64,000 bases of DNA from Halorubrum depositum (lineage in GTDB: Archaea > Halobacteriota > Halobacteria > Halobacteriales > Haloferacaceae): NCBI RefSeq assembly GCF_007671725.1, contig NZ_VCNM01000001.1, positions 248,001 to 312,000 on the forward strand. The letters are read 5' to 3'. The position numbers and the translations under genes are program-made. The notes beneath the pieces are model-generated. The model saw only the letters and a list, made by a program, of their open reading frames with translations. It had not been told where the DNA came from and did not search any database. This document shows, piece after piece, positions 1 through 9,247 of the stretch (position 1 is its first letter; each line of letters begins with the position of its first letter).

Positions 1-74
1 CACTCATTGTACGTATCGCCGCCCGTCGCGGTAATAAAAATACCGGGACACGAAGGGACCGGTTGGGTGAAAGT

Positions 75-96
75 CCGTTCTCGCGCGGCGAGACGG
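75..96 (+). other. Predicted hairpin downstream of a TATA-like box
   Basis: CCGT-t-CTCGC (75-84) pairs with GCGAG-ACGG (88-96) around a 3-nt loop with a single bulged T. It lies about 10 nt past the expected start of transcription from the A/T block at 31-42. It could be part of a leader RNA or a small RNA, or a chance fold in GC-rich DNA. Confidence 0.3.
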
Positions 97-140
97 TCTG
101 GTACCGCCGTGTTACCGGTCGGCGCGGGCGCGACCGAACC

Positions 141-159
141 CCGGTGTTTTTAACACGGG
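141..159 (+). promoter_or_regulatory. TATA-like element inside a dyad, upstream of rnj
   Basis: GTGTT (144-148), TTT, AACAC (152-156) form a perfect 5-bp dyad, flanked by CC and GG. The A/T core is the only good TATA-like sequence within 200 bp of the RNase J ATG. If used, it would give a leader of roughly 140 nt, which is long for a haloarchaeon. The dyad could be a repressor site over the promoter. Confidence 0.35.
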
Positions 160-318
160 CTCCTGTATCTCGGGACACCACACTCCCGCGGGACACGGTG
201 AGCCGACGTCGGCTCGGCCGTAGCGGGGCCTCAACGACGCGCGGTCGGACGAAGCGCTGACGGCTCCTTGCGGGGTTTCAGTGATGGACGCCGTTCAGGC
301 GTTCGATATACACAAACC

Positions 319-1671
319 ATGGAAATCGAAATTGCGACACTCGGCGGTTACGAAGAGGTCGGTCGACAGATGACGGCGGTCCGCGCGGGCGACGACATCG
401 TCATCTTCGACATGGGCCTGAACCTCAGTAAGGTCCTCATCCACGACAACGTGGAGACCGAGAGCATGCACAGCCTCGACCTGATCGACATGGGCGCGAT
501 CCCGGACGACCGCGTCATGAGCGAGCTGGAGGGCGACGTCCAGGCGATCGTCCCCACCCACGGCCACCTCGACCACATCGCGGGCATTCCGAAGCTCGCC
601 CACCGGTACGACGCCCCGATCGTCGGCTCCCCGTACACGATCGAGCTGGTCAAACAGCAGATCGCCGACGAGGGGAAGTTCCAAGTCGACAACGACCTCG
701 TGAAGATGAAGGCGGGCGGCACGATGGCGATCGGTGACTCCGAGCAGGTCGAGATGGAGTTCGTCAACGTCACCCACTCGATCATCGACGCGATCAACCC
801 GGTCCTCCACACCCCCGAGGGTGCGATCGTCTACGGCCTCGACAAGCGCCTGGACCACACCCCCGTCATCGGCGACCCGATCGACATGGACCGGTTCCGC
901 GAGATCGGCCGCCAGGACGAGGGCGTCCTCTGTTACATCGAGGACTGCACGAACGCCGGCCGGAAGGGCCGGACGCCCTCGGAGTCGTACGCGAAGAAGC
1001 ACGTCGAGGACACGCTGACATCGATGGAGGACTACTCGGGCGGGATCGTCGCCACGACGTTCTCCTCGCACATCGCCCGCGTGAAGACGCTCGTCGAGTA
1101 CGCCCGCGAGATCGGCCGCCAGCCGGTCCTCCTCGGCCGCTCGATGGAGAAGTACTCGGGCACCGCCGAGCGGCTCGACTTCGTCGACTTCCAGGGCGAC
1201 GTCGGCATGTACGGCCACCGGAAGTCCGTCGACCGCGCGTTCAAGCGGATCATGAAGGAGGGGAAGGGGAACTTCCTCCCCATCGTGACGGGTCACCAGG
1301 GCGAGCCGCGCGCGATGTTAACCCGCATGGGCCGCGGCGAGACCCCGTACGAAATCGACGACGGCGACAAGGTCGTCTTCAGCGCCAGCGTCATCCCGGA
1401 GCCCACCAACGAGGGCCAGCGCTACCAGTCGGAGCAGCTCCTCCGGATGCAGGGCGCGCGCCTCTACGACGACATCCACGTCTCCGGCCACCTCCGCGAG
1501 GAGGGCCACTACGAGATGCTGCAGGCGCTGCAGCCCCAGCACCTCATCCCGGCCCACCAGTCGCTGGAGGGGCGCTCGCCGTACGTGAACCTCGCCACCT
1601 CGCAGGGGTACAAGCTCGGACGTGACATCCACGTCACGCAGAACGGCAACGTCATCCAACTCGCCGAATGA
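319..1671 (+). CDS. rnj: Ribonuclease J (metallo-beta-lactamase/beta-CASP RNase)
   Basis: A 450-residue exo/endoribonuclease of the RNase J family, acting in 5'-to-3' RNA turnover in the cytoplasm. The zinc-binding motif HGHLDH lies at residues 81-86 after a typical metallo-beta-lactamase N-terminus, and later conserved segments ([31 protein letters not shown]) match the beta-CASP/RNase J pattern. I start at ATG 319 ([10 protein letters not shown]), because the upstream in-frame extension is not family-like. The stop overlaps the start of the GGPP synthase gene by 4 bp (ATGA), so the two are probably cotranscribed and translationally coupled; an rnj-idsA pair is common in haloarchaea. Confidence 0.95.
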   Translation: MEIEIATLGGYEEVGRQMTAVRAGDDIVIFDMGLNLSKVLIHDNVETESMHSLDLIDMGAIPDDRVMSELEGDVQAIVPTHGHLDHIAGIPKLAHRYDAPIVGSPYTIELVKQQIADEGKFQVDNDLVKMKAGGTMAIGDSEQVEMEFVNVTHSIIDAINPVLHTPEGAIVYGLDKRLDHTPVIGDPIDMDRFREIGRQDEGVLCYIEDCTNAGRKGRTPSESYAKKHVEDTLTSMEDYSGGIVATTFSSHIARVKTLVEYAREIGRQPVLLGRSMEKYSGTAERLDFVDFQGDVGMYGHRKSVDRAFKRIMKEGKGNFLPIVTGHQGEPRAMLTRMGRGETPYEIDDGDKVVFSASVIPEPTNEGQRYQSEQLLRMQGARLYDDIHVSGHLREEGHYEMLQALQPQHLIPAHQSLEGRSPYVNLATSQGYKLGRDIHVTQNGNVIQLAE

Positions 1672-2714
1672 CGAGCGAGACGAAGGAGGCGCGGGTGCTG
1701 GACGCCATCCGCGAGCGGCGCGAACTGGTCAACGCCGCTATCGACGAAGAGCTGCCGGTACAGCACCCGGAGCGCCTCTACGAGGCGACGCGGTACATCC
1801 TGGAGGCGGGCGGGAAGCGGCTGCGCCCGACGGTGGCGACGCTCGCCGCGGAGGCCGTCGCTGGCGTCGAGCCGATGAGCGTCGACTTCCGCGAGTTCGC
1901 CGCCCTCGACGGGACCGAGGTGGACGTGATGCGCGCGGCGGTCGCCATCGAGGTGATCCAGTCGTTCACCCTGATCCACGACGACATCATGGACGAGGAC
2001 GAGCTCCGGCGCGGCGTCCCCGCCGTCCACGAGAAGTACGACACGTCGACGGCGATCCTCGCCGGCGACACGCTCTACTCGAAGGCGTTCGAGTTCATGA
2101 CGGAGACGGGCGCGGCGCCCGAGAACGGGCTGGAGGCGATGCGGATGCTCGCGTCCACCTGCACCGAGATCTGCGAGGGACAGGCGCTCGACGTCTCCTT
2201 CGAGTCGCGCGACGACATCCTCCCGGAGGAGTACCTCGAGATGGTCGAGCTGAAGACCGCGGTCCTCTACGGGGCGTCGGCGGCGACGCCGGCCGTCCTG
2301 CTCGGCGCCGACGACGAGGTCGTCGACGCGCTGTACGAGTACGGGATCGACTCGGGGCGGGCGTTCCAGATCCAGGACGACGTGCTCGATCTCACCGTCC
2401 CCTCCGAGGAGCTCGGCAAGCAGCGCGGCTCCGACCTCGTCGAGGGGAAGGAGACGCTGATCACGCTCCACGCGCGACAGGAGGGCGTCGACGTCGACGG
2501 GCTCGTCGACGCCGACACCCCGGCCGAGGTCACGGAGTCGGCCATCGAGGACGCGGTTGCCGCCCTCGAGGAGGCCGGCTCGATCGCGTACGCCCGCGAG
2601 ACGGCCGAGGACCTCACGGCGCGGTCGAAAGAGCACCTCGAACTGCTCCCCGAGGGCGGCTCCCGGAGCCTCCTCGAGGACCTCGCGGACTACCTGATCG
2701 TCCGCGGCTACTGA
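1668..2714 (+). CDS. idsA: Geranylgeranyl diphosphate synthase (polyprenyl synthetase)
   Basis: A 348-residue trans-isoprenyl diphosphate synthase making C20 GGPP (possibly also FPP), precursor of archaeal ether lipids and carotenoids. The first aspartate-rich motif is DDIMD at 105-109, with Phe at the fifth position before it (residue 100), the feature that sets chain length in archaeal type I GGPP synthases. The second aspartate-rich motif reads IQDDVLD. GGKRLRP near residue 48 is the substrate-binding loop. It overlaps rnj by 4 bp, and with UppS and UbiA elsewhere in the window it belongs to isoprenoid metabolism. Confidence 0.93.
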   Translation: MTSETKEARVLDAIRERRELVNAAIDEELPVQHPERLYEATRYILEAGGKRLRPTVATLAAEAVAGVEPMSVDFREFAALDGTEVDVMRAAVAIEVIQSFTLIHDDIMDEDELRRGVPAVHEKYDTSTAILAGDTLYSKAFEFMTETGAAPENGLEAMRMLASTCTEICEGQALDVSFESRDDILPEEYLEMVELKTAVLYGASAATPAVLLGADDEVVDALYEYGIDSGRAFQIQDDVLDLTVPSEELGKQRGSDLVEGKETLITLHARQEGVDVDGLVDADTPAEVTESAIEDAVAALEEAGSIAYARETAEDLTARSKEHLELLPEGGSRSLLEDLADYLIVRGY

Positions 2715-2842
2715 GCGGGTCGGCGGGCCCACGCGGCCGTCCGGCTCGTCCCCGGACGGCCGCGGCGGAACGGCTCCGATCCCGATCCGGCGGTCCCGTC
2801 CGCAACAGACACCGCTTTATCCTCGGTCGCCGTGTTCCCTCC

Positions 2843-3769
2843 GTGTCCCGGTACCGAGACGTCGTCCTGTTCTTCACGCTCGCCTTCCTGTGGGGCGGTT
2901 CGTTCGTCGCCATCGAGGTCGGCCTCGACTACTACCCGCCCGTGCTGTACGCCGCCTACCGATTCGACGTGGCGGCGCTGGTGCTGGTGTCGTACGTCCT
3001 CCTGACGGAGGCGGGACCGCTCCCGAGCACGCGCGGCGACCTGGCCGCGATCGGCTTCAGCGGGGGGCTCTCCGTCGCCGCCAACAACTCGCTTTTGTTC
3101 GTCGGCCAGCAGTACACGACGAGCGGCATCGCCTCGATCACCTACAGCCTCGTGCCGATCGCGACCGCGGCGGTCGCGGCCGCCTGGATCGGCGGCTCCG
3201 ACCTCGACGCGCGGGGCGCGCTCGGCGTGGTGCTCGCGTTCGTCGGCGTCGGCCTCGTCGCCCAGCCCGATCCGTCGAACCTCGCCGGCGGCGTCACGAT
3301 CGGCGTCGGGCTCATCTCGGTCGGCGTGATCGCGGTCGCGGTCGGCAGCGTCGGGCTCCGCACCGTGGAGACGAGCTTCTCCAGCATCGCGCTCACGGGG
3401 TGGGCGATGCTGTTCGGCGCCCTGTTGATCCACGGGCTCAGCGCGGGGCTCGGCGAGAGCCAACAGCTCCCGGTCGCGGAGCTCCCGGCGGTCGGTTCGC
3501 TGCTGTTCCTCGGCGTGTTGTCCTCGGCGGTCGCGTACACCATCTACTTCACGCTGCTCGACCGGCTGGGAGCGTTCGAGATCAACCTCGTCTCCTACGT
3601 CGTCCCCGTCGTCGCGACCGTCGCCGGCGCGGTCCTCCTCTCGGAGCCCGTGACGCCGCTGACGGTCGCCGGCTTCGCCGTTATCGTCGTTGGGTTCGCG
3701 CTCCTCAAGCGGCACGCGATCGCCGACGAGGTGCCGCGGCTCCTCTCGCGGGTCGGCGGGCTGTTTTGA
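2843..3769 (+). CDS. EamA/DMT-superfamily transporter
   Basis: A 308-residue inner-membrane protein of the drug/metabolite transporter superfamily, with about ten hydrophobic helices arranged as two EamA repeats; the first begins with the typical LWGGSFVAIEVGL. I chose GTG 2843 (reads SRYRDVVLFF after the start) because the frame upstream is Arg-rich shadow sequence and the EamA repeat begins directly here. Substrate is not predictable. It follows idsA by 128 bp and converges on the glutamate dehydrogenase gene. Confidence 0.85.
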   Translation: MSRYRDVVLFFTLAFLWGGSFVAIEVGLDYYPPVLYAAYRFDVAALVLVSYVLLTEAGPLPSTRGDLAAIGFSGGLSVAANNSLLFVGQQYTTSGIASITYSLVPIATAAVAAAWIGGSDLDARGALGVVLAFVGVGLVAQPDPSNLAGGVTIGVGLISVGVIAVAVGSVGLRTVETSFSSIALTGWAMLFGALLIHGLSAGLGESQQLPVAELPAVGSLLFLGVLSSAVAYTIYFTLLDRLGAFEINLVSYVVPVVATVAGAVLLSEPVTPLTVAGFAVIVVGFALLKRHAIADEVPRLLSRVGGLF

Positions 3770-3859
3770 ACCGTTCGTCGAAATCCGATCCTTCAGACGC
3801 GGTCTCGTCCGATACGGCCAAGCGCTGAAGATCGCGCGTGTACGAACGTGCGGGGACCG

Positions 3860-5143
3860 TCACGGCCAGAGCCCGCGCGTCTCGTGAGCTTCCGCGATCC
3901 GCGATAGCGCGACGATGTACGCCGCGTCGCGCCAGGTCACGTTACGCGCCTCGAACTCCTCACGGACGCCCTGCCAGGCAGCCAACATTTCCGTTTCCAG
4001 CTCGTCGTGAACGCGGTCCAGCGACCACGCGCGCCGGTTGATGTCTTGGAGCCATTCGAAGTAGCTCACCGTCACGCCGCCGGCGTTAGCCAGAATATCC
4101 GGAATCACCGGGAGATCCCGCTCGGCGAAGATCGCGCTCGCCGCGCTCGTCGTGGGTCCGTTCGCACCCTCGATAACGATGTCCGCCGCGACGTCGTCGG
4201 CGTTCTCCGCCGTCAGGACGTTTCCGATCGCCGCCGGAATCACCACGTCCACGTCGAGCTCCAGTAGTTCGCCGTTGGTCAGCGTCTCCGGGGCCCCGTG
4301 TGTCAGCACCGCCTCCGGCTCTTCGTCGTGAGCGGGAATCGCGCGCGTATCTAATCCGTTCGCATCGTAGATGGCCCCGTTGACGTCACTCACGGCGACG
4401 ACGTTCGCCCCCCAGTCGTCGAGTAGCTTCGCCGCGTTCGCCCCGACGCTCCCGAAGCCCTGCACGGCGACGTCAGTCGCCGCGATATCCTTCTCGTAGT
4501 AGTCGATGGCCTCCTGGGCGATGATCGCGACGCTCCGACCGGGCGCCGAATCGCGCCCCTCGCTCCCGCCGACGACGGGCGGTTTCCCCGTGACGACCCC
4601 CGGAATCGTTTCGCCCTCTTGCATCGAGTAGGCGTCCATCAGCCACGCCATCGTCTGCGGATCCGTACCCATGTCGGGCGCGGGAATGTCTTTCGTCGGG
4701 CCGATGACGGACCGGATCTCGTCGGTGAACCGGCGCGTCAGCTGTTCCTTTTCCGACTCGCTGAGGTCCTTGGGGTTGACGGCGATACCGCCCTTCGCAC
4801 CGCCGAAGGGGATGTCCATCACGGCGCATTTCCACGTCATCCACATCCCGAGTCCGACACACTCCTCGCGCGTCACGTCGGGGTGGTACCGAAGCCCGCC
4901 CTTGAACGGCCCGCGGACGCTGTCGTGTTGCGCTCGATACCCCGTGTACAGCTTCACCTCGCCGGTTTCGCGTTCGATCGGAACGGTGACCTCGTGGACC
5001 CTCTTGGGGTGCTTGAGTCGCTCGATGACGTTCTGATCGATGTCGAGGTGATCGGCAGCCTGCTGGAGCTGGCGGCGCGCCGTCTGTAACGCGGACTCCG
5101 GTTCGCTCGGTTCCTCGTCGCGAGCTGTTGCTGTCGAGGCCAT
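3860..5143 (-). CDS. gdhB: Glutamate dehydrogenase
   Basis: A 427-residue Glu/Leu/Phe/Val dehydrogenase that interconverts glutamate and 2-oxoglutarate plus ammonium with NAD(P). The dimerisation domain carries [11 protein letters not shown] and the catalytic-lysine segment [17 protein letters not shown]; the Rossmann domain has [12 protein letters not shown]. The ATG at 5143 starts MASTATARD; the in-frame upstream extension contains no family sequence. It follows a small zinc-ribbon gene by only 2 bp and so shares its promoter, which has a dyad over the TATA box (5394-5414). Haloarchaea often have several Gdh paralogues; which cofactor this one uses cannot be told from sequence by eye. Confidence 0.94.
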   Translation of the reverse strand: MASTATARDEEPSEPESALQTARRQLQQAADHLDIDQNVIERLKHPKRVHEVTVPIERETGEVKLYTGYRAQHDSVRGPFKGGLRYHPDVTREECVGLGMWMTWKCAVMDIPFGGAKGGIAVNPKDLSESEKEQLTRRFTDEIRSVIGPTKDIPAPDMGTDPQTMAWLMDAYSMQEGETIPGVVTGKPPVVGGSEGRDSAPGRSVAIIAQEAIDYYEKDIAATDVAVQGFGSVGANAAKLLDDWGANVVAVSDVNGAIYDANGLDTRAIPAHDEEPEAVLTHGAPETLTNGELLELDVDVVIPAAIGNVLTAENADDVAADIVIEGANGPTTSAASAIFAERDLPVIPDILANAGGVTVSYFEWLQDINRRAWSLDRVHDELETEMLAAWQGVREEFEARNVTWRDAAYIVALSRIAEAHETRGLWP

Positions 5144-5145
5144 CG

Positions 5146-5289
5146 CTACTCTATCGGCATGCGTCGGTTCCGCATCTCCCCGGCACAGTCGGGACACGTG
5201 CCCGGACTGGTTTCCGAAAGCACGACCTTGCCGCATTCAAAACACTCGTAAGGCGATTCCGCGGCCGAATTTTGGGAGGCGTCTCTCAT
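5146..5289 (-). CDS. DUF7129-like rubredoxin-type zinc ribbon protein
   Basis: A 47-residue protein with two CxxC knuckles (YECFECG and GTCPDCAGE), the pattern of haloarchaeal rubrerythrin-like zinc-ribbon proteins (DUF7129). I start at ATG 5289 (MRDASQNS); a TTG at 5334 is possible but gives a leader without conservation. It lies directly upstream of gdhB with a 2-bp gap, so it is the first gene of a two-gene operon. Function unknown; it may bind zinc or iron, and its placement suggests a role in controlling or assisting glutamate dehydrogenase, which is inference. Confidence 0.8.
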   Translation of the reverse strand: MRDASQNSAAESPYECFECGKVVLSETSPGTCPDCAGEMRNRRMPIE

Positions 5290-5393
5290 GGTGATCTGAG
5301 AGTCCCGGCGGTCTCTCGCAGGGCACTCTATCAAAACGGAGTGGGTACAGGAGGGAATAGTTGGTAGTTGAGTATGAACCCGGTAGGCGTACA

Positions 5394-5414
5394 GGGTTGT
5401 TTATAATACAACCC
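5394..5414 (-). promoter_or_regulatory. Promoter with TATA box inside a 7-bp dyad (zinc ribbon-gdhB operon)
   Basis: GGGTTGT (5394-5400) and ACAACCC (5408-5414) are perfect inverted arms, and the 7-bp spacer reads ATTATAA on the minus strand, an ideal TATA box. Transcription should start near 5377, leaving a leader of roughly 85 nt before the ATG at 5289. A protein bound to the dyad would directly block TBP, so this looks like an operator, possibly for nitrogen or substrate control of gdhB. Confidence 0.6.
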
Positions 5415-5481
5415 GATGGACAACGAGAGTCCGGTGAACTACCGGGCCGGCAGTGCTCCGGCATCGATATTTCTGGCGGGT

Positions 5482-8355
5482 TCAGTCCGTGGAGTGAGTA
5501 ACGACGGGCGAGTGATCGTCGATCAGCGCCGTGAACAGCTTCCGTTGTGCGGTTCGGATATGCTGATAGAAGGCTTGTGGAGAGATGTCCAGCGAGTCCG
5601 ACACGGCCTCCCCGGTCGCCTCCCGCGGGGACTCGAAGAACCCGCTGTAGTACGCCGTCTCCAGGACTTCCAGCTGTCTGGCAGTCAGTTGATCGAGCAC
5701 CGACGCGTAGAGCCCGTGTTCGGACGCCTGTTCCCGGGTCTGTTTCGACGTGAGCGTGACGTCGCGGAAGCGCCCGCTGATGAACTGGGTGACGTCTCTG
5801 ACCTCGACGCCGTGAGAGAGGTCGATAACCAACTCCGTGTTCGATCGTGAGGCTGTCGCACCTCGGAGGACGGCGCCGTGGTCGGCGAGCTCCGTCGCGA
5901 GAAACGGCTCGGAGAGCCGGAGCCGCACCACGCCGCCGGAGTCGCCGCCGCGGATCCGGCGTACGTCCTCGACGGTCCGGAGGCCGTCCGCCGCGTCGAC
6001 GACGGCGTCGAGCGGCGCGTCGTCGACGGTGACGAAGACGTAGTTTCCGCTGGCGGTCTGTTGGACGCCGCCCTCGTAGGTGAGCGTGCAGTCGGCGGCC
6101 TCCGCCAACCGCGTCAGCACGAACGACGGATCGGTGACCGCGTACTCGACCCGAGTCATCGACGTGGTGAGCAGTGCGCGCTTGCGCTCGCTCGCGCTGA
6201 TGGCGGCGGCGATCGTCTCTCCCAGCTCCGCGAACACGGACTGGATTGTCTCACCGAAGGCGTCCGGCGCGGTCGCGTACACCGTCAGGACGCCGTACGA
6301 GAGGTCGTTGTACACCAGCGGGATGCTCAAGACGGAGAGCAGATCGCGTGAAATCGCGTCCTTTCGCCACGAGGCCGCGCGAAGGTCGGCCGCGACGTTC
6401 GAGACGAGCGTCATCGATCCGGATGCCGCGGTCCGGCCTGCCGGCTCGACGTTCTCGGCGGCCACGGGGAACGATTGCGTATCGAGGTATCCCCGATCCG
6501 CGCCGGCCCACGCCTGCGGCGTCACCGTCTCGCTCGGCCCGTCGAGCGTGCCGATCCAGGCGAACTGGAAGCGGCCGTCGGCGGTGAGGCGGTCACAGAC
6601 GGTGTGATCGATCTCCTCCCTGGTCTCGGACTGCACGAGCGCCTGATCGATCTCACGGATGGTCTCGTTGATCTGGTTGAGCGCGGTGAGCTGGTCGTTC
6701 TGTCGCTGGAGTTCGCGGTCCTGTTCGCGGAGCTGCGACTCGCGGTCGACGCGGTCGAGCGCCGCCTCAGCGGTCGCCGCGAGGAGGTCGGTGAGCTCTC
6801 GCGTGACGTCGTCGAACACGCCGACCGCCGTCGAGCCGACGACGAACACGCCGTGGTTGCCGAGCGGGATGTACGCCGCACTCCGAAGGTCGGTCGCGAC
6901 GTTCGCGAGGCGGTCCGCATCGTGGACGTCCGCGAAGAAGCCGGCCTCGTTCTCGACGAAACTGTGACTGACGAGGTCGTTCCCGTCCGCGTGAACGGGG
7001 GGCAGCGGGCCGTGGGCGTTCCGCATCGACTGCGAGTGGACGACGGGCTGGAGGTGATTATCGTCGGCGTCGAAGAGGTAGACGGCGCTCGCGTCGAGGC
7101 CCAAGACGTCCGCGGTGTCGTCGACGACGTGCTGGGCGATCTCCTGGTGCGTCTCGGCGTAGAGGAAGTCCCGTGCGGTCTCCTGGAGAGCGGCCAGCGA
7201 CCGTTCGCGCTGCTTTCGTTTCGTGACGTCCCGACAGCTGTACAGCAGCGTCCCGTCCTGAATCGCGACTTCGCGGACGTTCACCAACAGCGTGTGTTCG
7301 CGGCCGGCCTTGTCCGTCGCCGTCGTCTCGATGTTCTTCAGGACGCCCTCGTCGGCGAGTTTCTCGCGATCGAAGAGGTCCTCGCCGAGCAGGTCCTCGA
7401 TCGTCCCGATCTCCCGGATCTCGTCGGCGGTGTACCCGAAGATGAAGTGCGCGTTCGGGCAGACGTACGTGTATTCGCCGTCCTCGTCGGTCATGAGGAC
7501 GGTATCGGTCATATTGTTGAGCGTGACGCGGTGGAGCTTTTCGGAGCGTCGGAGCTCCCGTTCGAGGTCGACGCGGTCGGTGATTTCGACGCTGTCGACG
7601 ATGATCGAGACGAGCTCGCCGCGTTCGTCGGTGACCGGCTGCACGGAGAGTTCCAGAACGCTGGAGCTCGTTGCAGCGTCCTGGATGACGACGGCGTGCC
7701 CGAACTCTCCGTCTCCGGCCGCGCCCACGAGCCGACGGATATCGTCTCTCGTTTGGCTGTCGTCGGGCCACCAGGGGAGCGTCCAGAACGGGTCGCCGAC
7801 GACGGCGCCGGCGTCCGCGTCCACCATGTCACGGGCGGCTTGGTTGACGCGCGTGAGCGTCCCCTCGGGGTCGAGCACCCACGTCGCGGACCTGGTATCG
7901 TGGAAGATGGCGTCGAACTGTCGCGCGCGCTCGCGCCGCGTGGCCGAGCGCTGAGCCCTCCGGATCGCCCGCTCGGTTCGCCGTATGGCGTCTGAGACGG
8001 CGTCGTCCGACGGGTCGCTGACGGCGATATAATCGGTCACGCCGGCTTCGATGGCCTCGCTGGCGAGTCGCTCGCTGCCGTCGGCCGTCCCCAGAATCAC
8101 CGGTAGCGTCGTCGACGTATCGCGGATGTGGCGGACAAGGCCGATCCCAGTCGTTTCGGCGAGAGTCTCGTCTGTAACGACGCAGTCGACGGTCGTCTGT
8201 CGAAGCTTCTCTCGAGCCGCCGACGCCGTCGGTACGTCGTGGACCGTCGCCTCGAATTCCTCGCGGAGAGCGCCGGCGTATGACGTTATCCACGGCGTGT
8301 CGCCGACGACGACGACGGCGGACGCGTCGAGGACGCTACTCGTCGCGGAGTTCAT
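5482..8355 (-). CDS. Bat-type multidomain sensor regulator (receiver-PAS-PAS-GAF-GAF-BAT-HTH_10)
   Basis: A 957-residue cytoplasmic regulator of the bacterio-opsin activator family. An N-terminal receiver-like domain (10-125) is followed by two PAS domains (about 144-385), two GAF-like stretches (about 390-720) with a coiled linker, a BAT/GAF-HTH-associated domain (about 725-880) and a C-terminal HTH_10 domain (about 885-945; LTARQLEVLETAYYSGFFESPREATGE split by family pattern). The receiver keeps Asp62 but the usual lysine after beta-5 is replaced (DYIAVS), so phosphorylation is doubtful. It is monocistronic on the minus strand. PAS/GAF ligands (redox, light, oxygen) cannot be assigned. Confidence 0.9.
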   Translation of the reverse strand: MNSATSSVLDASAVVVVGDTPWITSYAGALREEFEATVHDVPTASAAREKLRQTTVDCVVTDETLAETTGIGLVRHIRDTSTTLPVILGTADGSERLASEAIEAGVTDYIAVSDPSDDAVSDAIRRTERAIRRAQRSATRRERARQFDAIFHDTRSATWVLDPEGTLTRVNQAARDMVDADAGAVVGDPFWTLPWWPDDSQTRDDIRRLVGAAGDGEFGHAVVIQDAATSSSVLELSVQPVTDERGELVSIIVDSVEITDRVDLERELRRSEKLHRVTLNNMTDTVLMTDEDGEYTYVCPNAHFIFGYTADEIREIGTIEDLLGEDLFDREKLADEGVLKNIETTATDKAGREHTLLVNVREVAIQDGTLLYSCRDVTKRKQRERSLAALQETARDFLYAETHQEIAQHVVDDTADVLGLDASAVYLFDADDNHLQPVVHSQSMRNAHGPLPPVHADGNDLVSHSFVENEAGFFADVHDADRLANVATDLRSAAYIPLGNHGVFVVGSTAVGVFDDVTRELTDLLAATAEAALDRVDRESQLREQDRELQRQNDQLTALNQINETIREIDQALVQSETREEIDHTVCDRLTADGRFQFAWIGTLDGPSETVTPQAWAGADRGYLDTQSFPVAAENVEPAGRTAASGSMTLVSNVAADLRAASWRKDAISRDLLSVLSIPLVYNDLSYGVLTVYATAPDAFGETIQSVFAELGETIAAAISASERKRALLTTSMTRVEYAVTDPSFVLTRLAEAADCTLTYEGGVQQTASGNYVFVTVDDAPLDAVVDAADGLRTVEDVRRIRGGDSGGVVRLRLSEPFLATELADHGAVLRGATASRSNTELVIDLSHGVEVRDVTQFISGRFRDVTLTSKQTREQASEHGLYASVLDQLTARQLEVLETAYYSGFFESPREATGEAVSDSLDISPQAFYQHIRTAQRKLFTALIDDHSPVVTHSTD

Positions 8356-8458
8356 GTGCGGGGCTGAAGGCGCCGATCACAGAGTTCGGTATCACGCGTG
8401 ATGAGCCGTCGATACTCTCAGATACACTTCGGCCAAACGAGCTCACTCTCATTTAATG

Positions 8459-8476
8459 TTCAACCCCCCTGTTGAA
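8459..8476 (-). promoter_or_regulatory. Inverted repeat next to the predicted Bat-regulator TATA box
   Basis: TTCAAC (8459-8464) and GTTGAA (8471-8476) are perfect 6-bp arms around a 6-bp C-rich spacer. On the minus strand they lie just upstream of a TATA-like CATTAAAT (about 8456-8449), where BRE and activators act. Transcription would begin near 8425, with a leader of about 70 nt. Possible autoregulatory site. Confidence 0.4.
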
Positions 8477-8634
8477 ATCGTTAACTGTTGGTTTTATGTC
8501 ACCTTCTCGATCGGGATAAGGGGATAACCGACAAAATGGACCGTGCGGTGTGCGGATCCCCTGTATTGACCGAAGTCGGACCTGTGCCCCAGTAGGCGGT
8601 TCGACAGGTGCGGTCGAACGGTACGCCGCCGGAA

Positions 8635-9102
8635 TCAGCCCTCCAGCGCGGCGGTGTCCTCGACGATCTCGACCGCGTGGTCCTCGGGCGAGACGCCCTC
8701 GTACGCGAGCACGACGGTCCCCTCGTCGTCGAGCACGTACGTGTTCCGGAACACGCCGTCGAAGGTGTTGCCGAACATCTGCTTCTCGCCGTAGGAGTCG
8801 TACGCGCTCGCGACTTCGCCGTCGGGGTCGGAGAGCAGCGCGAACGGGAGGTCGTACTTCTCGGCGAACGGCTCCAGGTCCTCGGCGGGGTCGTCGCTGA
8901 CTCCGATGACGGCGATATCGGCCCCCTCGAAGGCGTCCCACTCGTCGCGGAAGCCGCACGCCTCGGCGGTACAGCCCGGCGTGTCGGCGCGGGGGTAGAA
9001 GTAGACCACCGTGTACCGCGCGTCGGCGGGGTCGACGGTGACCGTGTCGCCGTGCTGGTCGGACAGCGTGATGGGGGGTGCGGAGTCGCCCGGTTCGAGC
9101 AT
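8635..9102 (-). CDS. bcp: Thioredoxin-dependent peroxiredoxin (Bcp/PrxQ type)
   Basis: A 155-residue peroxidase that reduces hydrogen peroxide and organic hydroperoxides. The active-site motif is PRADTPGCTAEAC, with peroxidatic Cys44 and resolving Cys49 five residues later, the atypical 2-Cys arrangement of the PrxQ/Bcp group; Thr41 completes the catalytic PxxxTxxC. Length is typical. It is a single minus-strand gene, with the divergent MetAP gene starting 145 bp beyond its 5' end. Confidence 0.94.
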   Translation of the reverse strand: MLEPGDSAPPITLSDQHGDTVTVDPADARYTVVYFYPRADTPGCTAEACGFRDEWDAFEGADIAVIGVSDDPAEDLEPFAEKYDLPFALLSDPDGEVASAYDSYGEKQMFGNTFDGVFRNTYVLDDEGTVVLAYEGVSPEDHAVEIVEDTAALEG

Positions 9103-9247
9103 ATCTCCCGTCGATTCGGAGGCGCCTTAGTGGGTTCGGTCCGGTCAGTTCCGCGTTCGACGGCCGGTCACCGCGACGGAGGCCCCGGACTGCCGCCGTC
9201 GCCGTCCCTCCGCAACCTCTTTGCGGTCGCTGGCCGAACCGACGGCC

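Larger units (their letters stand above)
1..318. other. Non-coding stretch upstream of RNase J
   Basis: No convincing gene is seen in the first 318 bases; the open frame starting near base 63 begins with TTG and has no haloarchaeal character. The stretch holds an A/T-rich TATA-like block at about 31-42, a strong hairpin at 75-96, and a second TATA-like element inside a dyad at 141-159. It may be the 3' flank of an upstream gene lying outside the window plus the promoter region of rnj. It could also encode a small structured RNA, but this is inference. Confidence 0.5.

Noticed and set aside
65..120. Possible RNase P RNA 5' end (GAAAGTCC-like stretch)
   Set aside because: Only a short match to the conserved core; the matching distal P4 strand does not occur before the RNase J gene, and 318 bases are too few.
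63..260. Open frame of 65 codons before rnj
   Set aside because: It starts with TTG, has a basic shadow-like composition and no ribosome-binding signal.
295..1296. Long antisense frames over rnj, idsA and other genes
   Set aside because: They arise from the GC-rich third positions of the true genes; their composition is Arg/Ala/Gly or Val/Asp-rich with no domain.
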